Shown here: positions 45,414 through 54,443 of the stretch, piece after piece
How positions within the stretch are numbered: the first letter of the stretch is position 1
Layout: each line of letters opens with the position of its first letter
Source: Alphaproteobacteria bacterium
Lineage (GTDB): Bacteria; Pseudomonadota; Alphaproteobacteria; Rhizobiales; Beijerinckiaceae
Direction of reading: 5' to 3'
DNA length: 54,726 nt
Assembly (NCBI GenBank): GCA_016869555.1
Contig: VGDY01000008.1
Span: forward strand, 1 to 54,726
Program-made: the position numbers and the translations under genes
The notes under the pieces: generated by a model
Databases searched by the model: none
What the model was told of the DNA's origin: nothing
Seen by the model: the letters and a program-made list of their open reading frames with translations, nothing else

Positions 45414-45500
45414 TGCTTCTCCCTTGGCGCGAGGCGCGCCAGTCTCTTGATGCGCGCCGAACGGCGCGGGCACGCAAAAAGCGGGCTTCCTTAGGGAGAC

Positions 45501-45558
45501 CCGGCCTTTTAGCGCGTTGTTTTTCGTGGCGGCAAGCCGGCCGGCTCAAATAACCACG
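45501..45558 (-). ncRNA. SAM-II riboswitch aptamer
   Basis: On the minus strand the RNA reads CGTGGTTATTTGAGCCGGCC, then GGCTTGCCGCCACG, AAAAAC, GCGCTAAAAGGCCGG. This is the SAM-II pattern: a first stem CGTGG/CCACG, the internal TTGAGCC loop, and the 3' GCTAAAAGG strand that folds back into the loop as a pseudoknot. It sits in the leader of metZ, where alphaproteobacteria commonly use this class. Between it and the start codon, an imperfect hairpin followed by GCTTTTTG (about 45475-45500) may be the terminating platform. Confidence 0.88.
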
Positions 45559-45564
45559 TCGGCC

Positions 45565-45594
45565 TATAGAGGGCAGAGCGGCCTGCGCTGTCAA
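45565..45594 (-). promoter_or_regulatory. Sigma-70 promoter of the metZ riboswitch transcript
   Basis: On the minus strand TTGACA (45589-45594) and TCTATA (45565-45570) are 18 bp apart. Transcription would start about seven bases after the -10 box, almost exactly at the first stem of the SAM-II aptamer, which supports both calls. Confidence 0.8.
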
Positions 45595-45663
45595 CAGGCC
45601 CTTCTTGAAAGGCGGCGCGATTTGGCGCTTATGCCGTCGCAAAGGCGACGGGGCGACAGGCGA

Positions 45664-46764
45664 ATGGGCGGCGTGCTTTCCAGCCGGCAGATACAGGCGA
45701 TGGCCGACTCCGGCCAAATCCGCCTCGCGGCCCCCTTGGCGCATGGCCAGATTCAGCCGGCCAGTCTCGATCTGCGGCTGGGGCCGAAAGCCTATCGCGT
45801 GCGCGCCAGCTTTCTGCCGGGCAAAGGCCGCAGCGTCGACGAACTGCTTTCCGCGCTGAAATATGACGAAATGTCGCTGGAGGGCGAGGGCGCGGTGCTG
45901 GAGCGCGGTTGCTTCTACGTCGTGCCTCTGCTGGAGAGTCTGGCGCTCGACGATTGCGTCGTCGGCGCGGCCAATCCGAAAAGCTCGACCGGGCGTCTCG
46001 ACATTTTCACCCGGCTGATCACGGACCGGGGCGATCGCTTCGACGAGGTCGCCGCCGGCTATCACGGGCCGCTCTACGCCGAAGTGTCGCCGCGCAGCTT
46101 TTCGGTGCGCGCGCGCACGGGAACGCGATTGAACCAGCTCCGGTTTCGCGCGCATGCGCCCGGCGCGCCGGCCGGCGGCGCGCTCGGCGACGCGGAACTC
46201 GCCGAACTGCATCGCAAATCGCCGCTCGTCGACGGGACGCTCAATCTACGAGACGGGGTCGTGCTGCGCGTCGCGCTCGACGCAGGCGCCTTCGGCGGCA
46301 TTCTCGGCTATCGCGCGCAAAAGCACACCGACGTGATCGACGTCGATAGGATCGGCGCCTATCACATCGACGATTACTGGGAGCGGCTTCCGGCGCGCGA
46401 CGGCAGGCTGATCCTCGATCCGGGCGATTTCTACATTCTCGCCTCGCATGAGCGGCTGGCGATTCCGCCCGATCTCGCCGCCGAAATGGCGCCGATGGAC
46501 GCGGCGATCGGCGAGTTCCGGGTGCATTACGCCGGCTTCTTCGATCCGGGCTTCGGCGCCGGACCGAACGGGCGACCGGGCGCCCGCGCCGTTCTCGAAG
46601 TGCGCTCGCGCGAAGTGCCCTTCATTTTGGAAGACGGACAATTTATCGGCCGCCTCGTCTATGAACGCATGGCCGAAACGCCGGAGTCGCTTTACGGCCA
46701 GAGCGGCGTGTCGAATTATCAGGGGCAGGGGCTCAAGCTCTCGAAACATTTCAAGGCGGAGTGA
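45664..46764 (+). CDS. dcd: 2'-deoxycytidine 5'-triphosphate deaminase, bimodular form
   Basis: The 366-residue protein converts dCTP to dUTP. It consists of two dCTP-deaminase/dUTPase-like halves: the first starts with VLSSRQIQAMADSGQI and QIQPASLDLRLGPKAYRV (near residues 3-45), with PKSSTGRLDIFTRLITD near 103; the second contains YHIDDYWERL, LILDPGDFYILAS and GEFRVHYAGFFDPGFG. Single-domain Dcd is about 190 residues; the doubled form is known in alphaproteobacteria. The ATG at 45664 was chosen; 45631 is an alternative. It overlaps nothing and is divergent from metZ. Confidence 0.88.
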   Translation: MGGVLSSRQIQAMADSGQIRLAAPLAHGQIQPASLDLRLGPKAYRVRASFLPGKGRSVDELLSALKYDEMSLEGEGAVLERGCFYVVPLLESLALDDCVVGAANPKSSTGRLDIFTRLITDRGDRFDEVAAGYHGPLYAEVSPRSFSVRARTGTRLNQLRFRAHAPGAPAGGALGDAELAELHRKSPLVDGTLNLRDGVVLRVALDAGAFGGILGYRAQKHTDVIDVDRIGAYHIDDYWERLPARDGRLILDPGDFYILASHERLAIPPDLAAEMAPMDAAIGEFRVHYAGFFDPGFGAGPNGRPGARAVLEVRSREVPFILEDGQFIGRLVYERMAETPESLYGQSGVSNYQGQGLKLSKHFKAE

Positions 46765-46767
46765 TTC

Positions 46768-47769
46768 ATGCGCAATGCGCTTGCAGGAGCCGCGTTATTC
46801 GCGTTTTTGCTGGCGGCTTCCGTCGCCGCCGAAGAAATTGGCGCCTCAAGCGCGAAATTCTGGTCGGCTCCGCAGGTCGGCGCTCTGCCATATGACGCGC
46901 ATGGCCGGCTCGTCCGCCGCGGGCACGATCTCATCACTGCGACTTATTCCCATATTGGTCCTGACATGCCCGATCCCGCGCAGCGCTTTTCGGGCAATAA
47001 TCTTGCGTGCGGCAATTGCCATCTCGACGCCGGCGTGAAGAAATTCGGCCTGCCGCTCTTCGGACTCTCGGAAGATTTTCCCGCCTATAGCGCGCGCGCC
47101 GGCGCCGAGATCACGCTGCAGGGGCGCATCAACTCCTGCATGACGCGCAGCATGAACGGCAGGCCTTTGCCGGTGTCCTCCGAGCCGATGCGCGCCATCG
47201 TCGCTTATATCCAGTTCCTGTCGCAGGGGGTGCGAAAGGGCGAGAAGCTTTCAGGCCTCGGCGCCGGGACCATGCCGGAGCTCGATCGCGCCGCCGATCC
47301 CGCGCGCGGGCGCGACATCTATCAGGCGCGCTGCATCGGCTGCCACAACATCGACGGCGCCGGCGTGCAGAACAGCCTGCCGGGGCTCGGCGCCGGCTAC
47401 GCCTTTCCGCCGCTGTGGGGCTCGGACAGTTTCAACGACGGCGCCGGCATGGCGCGGCTGATCACGGCCGCGAATTTCATCCATGCCAACATGCCGGACG
47501 GCGTCGATTATCTGCATCCGCGGCTTGCGGTCGATGAGGCCTGGGACGTGGCGGCCTTGATGGTTTCGAAGCCGAGGCCGCTTCGGGCGGGTCTTGAAAA
47601 GGACTATCCCGACCTTCTGAAAAAGCCGATCGACGCGGCCTACGGCCCCTATGCCGACGGCTTCTCCGAGGCGCAGCATAAGTTTGGACCCTATGCTCCG
47701 ATCCGCGAAAAGCTGAAGGAAATCGAGAAGGAAAAGGGAGAGGTGAAGAATCCGAACAGCGGGAGGTGA
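46768..47769 (+). CDS. Dihaem cytochrome c of the TsdA thiosulfate dehydrogenase type
   Basis: The 333-residue periplasmic protein (signal peptide residues 1-21) has two haem-binding sites, CGNCH at 81-85 and CIGCH at 189-193. The family pattern is clear: GNNLACGNCHLDAG, RINSCMTRSMNGRPLP (with Cys124 at the position of the unusual axial Cys ligand of TsdA), then RGRDIYQARCIGCH and PPLWGSDSFNDGAGMARL. TsdA couples two thiosulfates to tetrathionate, but relatives differ in activity, so the exact reaction is open. It starts 3 bp after dcd. Confidence 0.85.
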   Translation: MRNALAGAALFAFLLAASVAAEEIGASSAKFWSAPQVGALPYDAHGRLVRRGHDLITATYSHIGPDMPDPAQRFSGNNLACGNCHLDAGVKKFGLPLFGLSEDFPAYSARAGAEITLQGRINSCMTRSMNGRPLPVSSEPMRAIVAYIQFLSQGVRKGEKLSGLGAGTMPELDRAADPARGRDIYQARCIGCHNIDGAGVQNSLPGLGAGYAFPPLWGSDSFNDGAGMARLITAANFIHANMPDGVDYLHPRLAVDEAWDVAALMVSKPRPLRAGLEKDYPDLLKKPIDAAYGPYADGFSEAQHKFGPYAPIREKLKEIEKEKGEVKNPNSGR

Positions 47770-47778
47770 GCTTGTTGT

Positions 47779-47892
47779 CACCCCACCCCGGCGCTGCGCG
47801 CCGACCCTCCCCCTCAAGGGGAGGGTGTGGGCTGCGCGCCGGTCTACCCTCCCATCGAGGGGGAGGGTCGCGCCGAAGGCGCGGGTGGGGTG
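47779..47892. repeat. Dispersed palindromic G/C-run intergenic repeat
   Basis: The element starts with CACCCCACCCCGGCGC and ends with GGCGCGGGTGGGGTGG, and contains two inner hairpins of the form ACCCTCCCCCTCAAGGGGAGGGT and ACCCTCCC-ATCGA-GGGGGAGGGT (sequences shown in part). This composite palindrome is a known-looking dispersed intergenic element of methylotrophic and rhizobial alphaproteobacteria. It lies between the cytochrome gene and the tRNA gene and could act as a terminator or REP-like element. Confidence 0.7.
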
Positions 47893-47911
47893 GAGAGGCT
47901 CAGTTGCTCCG

Positions 47912-47940
47912 TTGAAACCGGCCGCCACCCGCGTTACACA
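47912..47940 (+). promoter_or_regulatory. Possible promoter of tRNA-Gly
   Basis: TTGAAA (47912-47917) and TACACA or TTACAC (47934-47940) are 16-17 bp apart and stand about 10 bp before the tRNA gene. The -10 box is not strong. Confidence 0.45.
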
Positions 47941-47949
47941 GGAGAGTTC

Positions 47950-48024
47950 GCGGGCGTAGTTCAGAGGTAGAACGTCAGCTTCCCAAGCTGAATGTCGTGG
48001 GTTCGATTCCCATCGCCCGCTCCA
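47950..48024 (+). tRNA. tRNA-Gly (anticodon CCC)
   Basis: A 75-nt cloverleaf: acceptor stem GCGGGCG (47950-47956) pairs with CGCCCGC (48014-48020), the D-arm has GTTC/GAAC, the anticodon stem TCAGC/GCTGA encloses the loop TTCCCAA (anticodon CCC), and the T-arm has GTGGGTTCGATTCCCAT. The CCA end is encoded (48022-48024). It reads GGG glycine codons. Confidence 0.96.
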
Positions 48025-48077
48025 ATTTCCGGCAAGATGCGAGACAAGCGCGGAGAGCCTCCGGTCGCCGCTGTTGA

Positions 48078-50113
<2,036 letters not shown>

Positions 50114-50118
50114 AGTTT

Positions 50119-50198
50119 CGTCATTGCGCGCGAAGCGAAGCAATCCTGGCATTGGCGGGCTGCTGGATTGCTTCGCCGCTGCGCTCCCCGCCATGACG
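50119..50198. repeat. Dispersed inverted repeat of the CGTCATTGCG type
   Basis: The left arm CGTCATTGCGCGCGAAGCGA (from 50119) and AGCAATCC are mirrored by GGATTGCTTCG (50165-) and CCATGACG (ending 50198), with some mismatches. This is a common mobile-looking palindromic repeat in alphaproteobacterial genomes, usually written CGTCATTGCGAGCGAAGCGA. It sits between cmk and gluQRS and supplies the bases up to just before the gluQRS ribosome-binding site. Confidence 0.72.
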
Positions 50199-50210
50199 GC
50201 GGGAGTGACA

Positions 50211-51056
50211 ATGGATAGAAAGCGCGTCTTCCGCTTCGCGCCGTCGCCCAATGGCTATCTCCATCTCGGCCACGCCTATTCGGCGCTCCTCGATTTCGAT
50301 CTCGCGCGCCAATGCGGCGGACGATTTCTGCTGCGCATCGAGGATATCGATACGGGCCGCGCGCGGACGGGTTTCGAAGCGGCGATCCATGAAGACCTCG
50401 CCTGGCTCGGGCTTGAATGGGAGGCGCCCGTGCGGCGCCAGTCCGAACATTTCGACGATTACGCGCGGGCGCTCGAACGGCTCGACGACATGGGCCTGCT
50501 TTACGCTTGCGATTGCCGGCGCTCGGACATCGCCCGCGCCGCCGCGGCGAAGCCGAATTGGCCGCACGACCCCGATGGCGCGCCGCTTTACCCTGGAACC
50601 TGCCGCGACAAGCCGCGACGCGCGGCGCGCGAAGTCCTTATGCAGGGCGGCGTCGCGCTGAGACTCGATATGCGGAAGGCCGCCGCTCTGGCGGGGCAGG
50701 GGCTGTCGTGGCGCGAATTCGGCTTGGGCGGGGTCGCCGCCGATCCGGCGGCATGGGGCGACGTCGTCCTCGCGCGCAAGGATACGCCGGCGAGCTATCA
50801 CATCGCCGTCGTCGTCGACGATGCGCTGCAGGGCGTGACCGACGTCGTGCGCGGCAAGGATTTGTTCGCGGCCACGAGCCTGCATCGCCTGCTGCAATGT
50901 CTACTCGAGCTCCCGGCGCCGGACTATCGGCACCATGATCTCGTGCTGGACGAGACAGGCGAGAAGCTGTCGAAAAGCCTTGCTTCGATAGCGCTGCGCG
51001 CCCTGCGCGCGCAAGGCTGGACGCCGGCCGACGTGCGCCGGCGCATAGGCCTATAG
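50211..51056 (+). CDS. gluQ: Glutamyl-Q tRNA(Asp) synthetase
   Basis: The 281-residue paralogue of glutamyl-tRNA synthetase attaches glutamate to the queuosine base of tRNA-Asp. It has the class I motifs FAPSPNGYLHLGH (HIGH, near residue 10-22) and the KMSKS equivalent KLSKS (near 248), and lacks the anticodon-binding domain, so it is short. Zinc ligands are seen in YACDCRRSD and YPGTCRD. The ATG at 50211 is preceded by GGGAG; the frame is open further back through a repeat. Its stop meets the convergent vapC stop in a shared CTATAG. Confidence 0.93.
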   Translation: MDRKRVFRFAPSPNGYLHLGHAYSALLDFDLARQCGGRFLLRIEDIDTGRARTGFEAAIHEDLAWLGLEWEAPVRRQSEHFDDYARALERLDDMGLLYACDCRRSDIARAAAAKPNWPHDPDGAPLYPGTCRDKPRRAAREVLMQGGVALRLDMRKAAALAGQGLSWREFGLGGVAADPAAWGDVVLARKDTPASYHIAVVVDDALQGVTDVVRGKDLFAATSLHRLLQCLLELPAPDYRHHDLVLDETGEKLSKSLASIALRALRAQGWTPADVRRRIGL

Positions 51057-51413
51057 AATGGGAATGTCGAGGCGTTCGGCGACCGCTTGTAATCGCTTGT
51101 CCCGAGTCCATAGCGATGCCGGGGCGGCGAGCAGGGCGCTCGCGAGAAGATGCGCGTCGACGTAACCGATGCCCGCGCCGAATAGCGACCGCCGGTCGAT
51201 CAATTCCATGACCTCGTCATTGTCGGCGAGCGGCGCCCTCGGAAGGCCGCGTAAAAGCGACAGCGCCATATTGCGGTTGATGAAATTGCCGAGCGCGAGC
51301 TCGCCGATGACGAAAGCATGGGTCAAAACCCGCGCGTTATTCAGTAACGCCGCGAGCCGAAAATCCGGCTGGCGGAAATGGTCGATCCATATCGAACTGT
51401 CGACGAGAATCAC
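51051..51413 (-). CDS. vapC: VapC-type PIN-domain toxin
   Basis: The 120-residue ribonuclease toxin has the PIN-domain acidic residues: Asp5 in LVDSSIWID, Glu in FVIGELALGN (near 38), Asp in GYVDAHLLASALL (near 85) and Asp in LWTRDKRLQ (near 104). Its start overlaps the antitoxin stop (ATGA), the usual vapBC arrangement. It would cleave tRNA or rRNA when freed from VapB. It ends convergent with gluQRS. Confidence 0.93.
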   Translation of the reverse strand: MILVDSSIWIDHFRQPDFRLAALLNNARVLTHAFVIGELALGNFINRNMALSLLRGLPRAPLADNDEVMELIDRRSLFGAGIGYVDAHLLASALLAAPASLWTRDKRLQAVAERLDIPIL

Positions 51414-51607
51414 TTCGGAGCCGAACGCCGTCTCGGTATGTCCTTTAGTTGCGGCTCCGTCCCGCCAAGAAGCGCCAGGCGTCGTGCGCTTTCTCGCTCG
51501 ATAAGCGCCTTGAGCGCTTCGCGGATAAGCGCGGATTTTTCCGTAAGTCCGGTGAAATCCTGAGCCTTGGCGACGAGTTCATCATCGAGCGCGATCGTCG
51601 TGCGCAT
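51410..51607 (-). CDS. vapB: VapB-type antitoxin
   Basis: The 65-residue protein has a ribbon-helix-helix DNA-binding N-terminus (RTTIALDDELVAKAQDFTGL, residues 2-21, then SALIREALKALIERE) and a short flexible C-terminus (GGTEPQLKDIPRRR) that would wrap the toxin. It overlaps vapC by 4 bp and should repress its own operon. This pair is the only toxin-antitoxin module found in the window. Confidence 0.92.
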   Translation of the reverse strand: MRTTIALDDELVAKAQDFTGLTEKSALIREALKALIERESARRLALLGGTEPQLKDIPRRRSAPK

Positions 51608-51768
51608 CTACGCTTCTCCTCCACAGGCACAGAAATAGCATCAATTGATGCCCATAACAATGCCTGTGATGCCCCCGACGGTGCGCTGTGCGTCGCCGCA
51701 CGAACATTCGCTCGGACTCCGGCTAGCTTCGGATCATCGAATTCGGAAAGCGGCTAGGGGAGAGCGAG

Positions 51769-52035
51769 ATGTTCGAGACCATTCAACGCCTGATCGACCA
51801 GGAAGCGCAAATCCGCATTCCGGCGTCGCATCTGACGCCGCGCGCCAATCTCTATGAGCTGGGAATGACGCCCTATACGGCGATCCGTCTGCTGCTCGCG
51901 ATCGAGCGCGAATTCCGCGTCGAATTCCCGCGCGACTCGCTCAACCGGGAGTCGATGGCGACGATCGACGATATCGTCCGCCGTGTTCGGGCCAGCCAGT
52001 TCGCGCCGGCTTACGAGTGGCGCGAGGCCGCTTGA
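51769..52035 (+). CDS. Acyl carrier protein-like protein lacking the phosphopantetheine serine
   Basis: The 88-residue protein has the ACP helical pattern: FETIQRLIDQ, LYELGMTPYTAIRLLLAIEREFRVEFP, then SMATIDDIVRRV. At the site where carriers have (L)GxDSL, it reads GMTPYTA, so Asp-Ser-Leu is replaced by Thr-Pro-Tyr and no 4'-phosphopantetheine can be attached there. A family of such serine-less proteins is known in Rhizobiales (AGMTPF-type). It may bind partners of fatty acid or lipid synthesis without carrying acyl groups. The next gene is convergent. Confidence 0.82.
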   Translation: MFETIQRLIDQEAQIRIPASHLTPRANLYELGMTPYTAIRLLLAIEREFRVEFPRDSLNRESMATIDDIVRRVRASQFAPAYEWREAA

Positions 52036-52097
52036 AGAGACGTGGTCCATATCGCGCGCATTCAGCGATCATCGGACAAATCGCTTTCGTCTAAAGG

Positions 52098-54116
52098 CTA
52101 TTTCGTCTGACGAGTCGCGACTTTGGCGTCGTTATTGGGCGCTCTGGCCATGAGTCCATCGATGCGATCGCGCTCTTTCTTGAACTCGACCAGAAGCCGG
52201 CCCTCGATTTCACGCGTGCGCGCGAGCTTGACGCGCATCGGATCGACGAAATGGCCGTTGACCATCACCTCGTAATGGAGGTGCGGTCCGGTGGACAGTC
52301 CGGTCGAGCCCAAGAAGCCGATGACCTGGCCCTGCTTGACCCGCCCGCCTTCCTTCACGCTGCGCGCAAAGCCCGACATGTGATTGTAGGTCGTGATGTA
52401 GCCATTGGCGTGCTGGATCTCGATGCGCCGCCCATAGCCCGAATCCCATTGCGCCTTGATGATCGTGCCGTTGCCGGCCGCAAGGATGGGCGTGCCGATC
52501 GGCGCCGCCCAGTCCACGCCCGTATGCATCTTGTAATAGCCGAGGATCGGATGGCGGCGCATGCCGAAGCCCGAGCGCGTTTCGCCGTTCGCAATTGGCT
52601 TGCGCACCAGGAATTTGCGGCTCGAACGGCCGTTTTCGTCATAATAATCGAGCAGCCCGTCGTCGGGCGTGAAGAAACGGTAATATCGATAAGTCTCGTT
52701 GCGGGTCGACAGCGAGGCGTAGAGCAGCGCGTCGCGTCCGGCGGTCACGCCTTGGTCCGCTTCGTCATAGAAGACATCGAACGTATCGCCGGCGGCGACG
52801 CCGCGCTGGAGATCGACGTCATTTGTGAAAACCCGCACGAGCTCATTGATGATCGGTCGCGGAATCTGCTGTTTAAGCGCAGTTTCGTAGAGGGAGTCGT
52901 AAAGGCGCATCGCGCCTTCGTCCTCGTCAATCTCATTTCGAGACCTTGGCCCGCCGTCCTGAGCGAAAGACGTCGGTCCGGTCGGAGTCTGCACGAACGC
53001 GCCCTTGTCCGTCGCCGCGACGATCGATTCGATCGTTTCGTCGTTGTAGACCGACACGCGGGCGAGCTGCATGTTTTTGCCCGAGCCGTCGAAATCCGCG
53101 AAGAGCAGCTTGACCCGCTGTCCTTCGCGCACCGGCTCGCCGCGCTTGTTCTTGAAGGCGGCGGCGACCGCGGCGGCGCGGGACTGGGCCACGCCGCCGG
53201 CGTCCAGAATGTCGAACAGCGTCTGGCCGTGCTTAACGACGACAAGCCTTTCCTCCATCTGCGTCGGCTGCGGCGTGTCGCGCGGCGCGACGGTGACGTT
53301 TTCCGCCACCATGCGCACTTCAATGCCCGAAAAGGGAGCGGTGAGCGATCCGCCCGGCGTCGCATAGGCGAGCGCCAGCGGGTCGATCGCCGCGCGGCTC
53401 GTGCGCGTCAGCAACATCTGACCGGGCAGGGGCAGCGCCGACGATTGCGGTCCCGCGGCGAGGCTGGATTTGACCTGCTCGACGACCTGCGCCTGCGCTT
53501 CCGCATTGGTCAATTGCGCGCTCTGCGTCGTGACCGAATAGGCGGCCAGATCGCGGGTTTCGAACGACACTTCCGCCTGATCAGGCGCGAGATCGGCCTC
53601 GGCGGCGTTCTCGGGCGCGCGGGCGTCCGTTATCAGCTTGAGCGGATTATAGGCGGGCACCTCGCTCGCGAATGTCGAGGGGGTGAGAGAGAGAGTCGCG
53701 GCCACGCGGGTGAAGGCGCGGGTGCGTACGACCTCCTTGTCCCCGGCGCGCGAGGTGGTGGCGGCTTTGAAGGTCTGCTTGGCCGCGACGACGTCGACCG
53801 TCCGCATCAGCCGGTCGCCCTTCTTTGGATTGACGGTCTGTTGCTCTTCGGAGTCGGCACCGCGCGCCGTTTGAGCGCGGGTCGGCGCTTCAGCGAAGCG
53901 GGTTTGTTGATCGAGCGCCGTATAGGCCGCGGCGCTGATCAGCAGCGCGCCCGAAAGCCCGGAGAGCACGGTGCCGGAGAGCCAGCGCGTCGAGACGCGC
54001 CGCCTGTCGTCCGGCGTATGGCGACGGCCGTCTACCTCGATCGCGGGTTCGTCGCCCAACCAGTCGGGACCGCCTTGCGTCGCGTGGACGAGGCGGCCGG
54101 TGCTCTGCAATGCCAT
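52098..54116 (-). CDS. M23 family peptidoglycan DD-metalloendopeptidase
   Basis: The 672-residue protein has an N-terminal membrane anchor (residues about 48-66), a long polar linker, a beta-rich region from about 290 (LVVVKHGQTLFDILDAGGVA, LysM/OapA-like) and a C-terminal lysostaphin-type domain from about 530. The zinc motifs are GFGMRRHPILGYYKMHTGVDW and GPHLHYEVMVNG (HxxxD and HxH), so the enzyme should be active. It would cut peptide crosslinks during cell-wall growth or division. The family includes MepM-like proteins. Confidence 0.92.
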   Translation of the reverse strand: MALQSTGRLVHATQGGPDWLGDEPAIEVDGRRHTPDDRRRVSTRWLSGTVLSGLSGALLISAAAYTALDQQTRFAEAPTRAQTARGADSEEQQTVNPKKGDRLMRTVDVVAAKQTFKAATTSRAGDKEVVRTRAFTRVAATLSLTPSTFASEVPAYNPLKLITDARAPENAAEADLAPDQAEVSFETRDLAAYSVTTQSAQLTNAEAQAQVVEQVKSSLAAGPQSSALPLPGQMLLTRTSRAAIDPLALAYATPGGSLTAPFSGIEVRMVAENVTVAPRDTPQPTQMEERLVVVKHGQTLFDILDAGGVAQSRAAAVAAAFKNKRGEPVREGQRVKLLFADFDGSGKNMQLARVSVYNDETIESIVAATDKGAFVQTPTGPTSFAQDGGPRSRNEIDEDEGAMRLYDSLYETALKQQIPRPIINELVRVFTNDVDLQRGVAAGDTFDVFYDEADQGVTAGRDALLYASLSTRNETYRYYRFFTPDDGLLDYYDENGRSSRKFLVRKPIANGETRSGFGMRRHPILGYYKMHTGVDWAAPIGTPILAAGNGTIIKAQWDSGYGRRIEIQHANGYITTYNHMSGFARSVKEGGRVKQGQVIGFLGSTGLSTGPHLHYEVMVNGHFVDPMRVKLARTREIEGRLLVEFKKERDRIDGLMARAPNNDAKVATRQTK

Positions 54117-54414
54117 TCAACCTAGCCGTTACGTTTCTATTGTTCGTTTGGGGAGGACCCGCACTGGCCGGTTTCTCCGCGCCGGCCGTCAGCGCCTGTC
54201 TGTTGTCGACCGGCGGTTTCCTCTGCCGCGCTCTTGCTGGTAGCGCTGATGCTCGAACATTAAGCTCGGTTCGTCAAACCGACGGATAGAACGAAGCCTC
54301 GGCATTATGGCCCTATTGCGGCGTGGAAAGCGACCTTTGTCCACCGGCTAACGCCGGAAAAACCAGGGACTCCGCGGGGTCGCGACGAAATTGTAAAGTT
54401 TTCATAGAACCGTG
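54117..54414. other. Intergenic region, no gene seen
   Basis: This stretch separates the M23 peptidase gene (divergent) from the promoter at 54415. Open frames here have no protein-like pattern. Nothing regulatory was identified with confidence. Confidence 0.4.
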
Positions 54415-54443
54415 TTGACACCCGAAAGGGAGCCGAATATATA
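54415..54443 (+). promoter_or_regulatory. Near-consensus sigma-70 promoter, probably for an rRNA operon
   Basis: TTGACA (54415-54420) and TATATA (54438-54443) are exactly 17 bp apart, among the strongest promoter matches in the window. It points toward the window end and precedes the leader-like region below, which supports an rRNA operon promoter. Confidence 0.8.
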
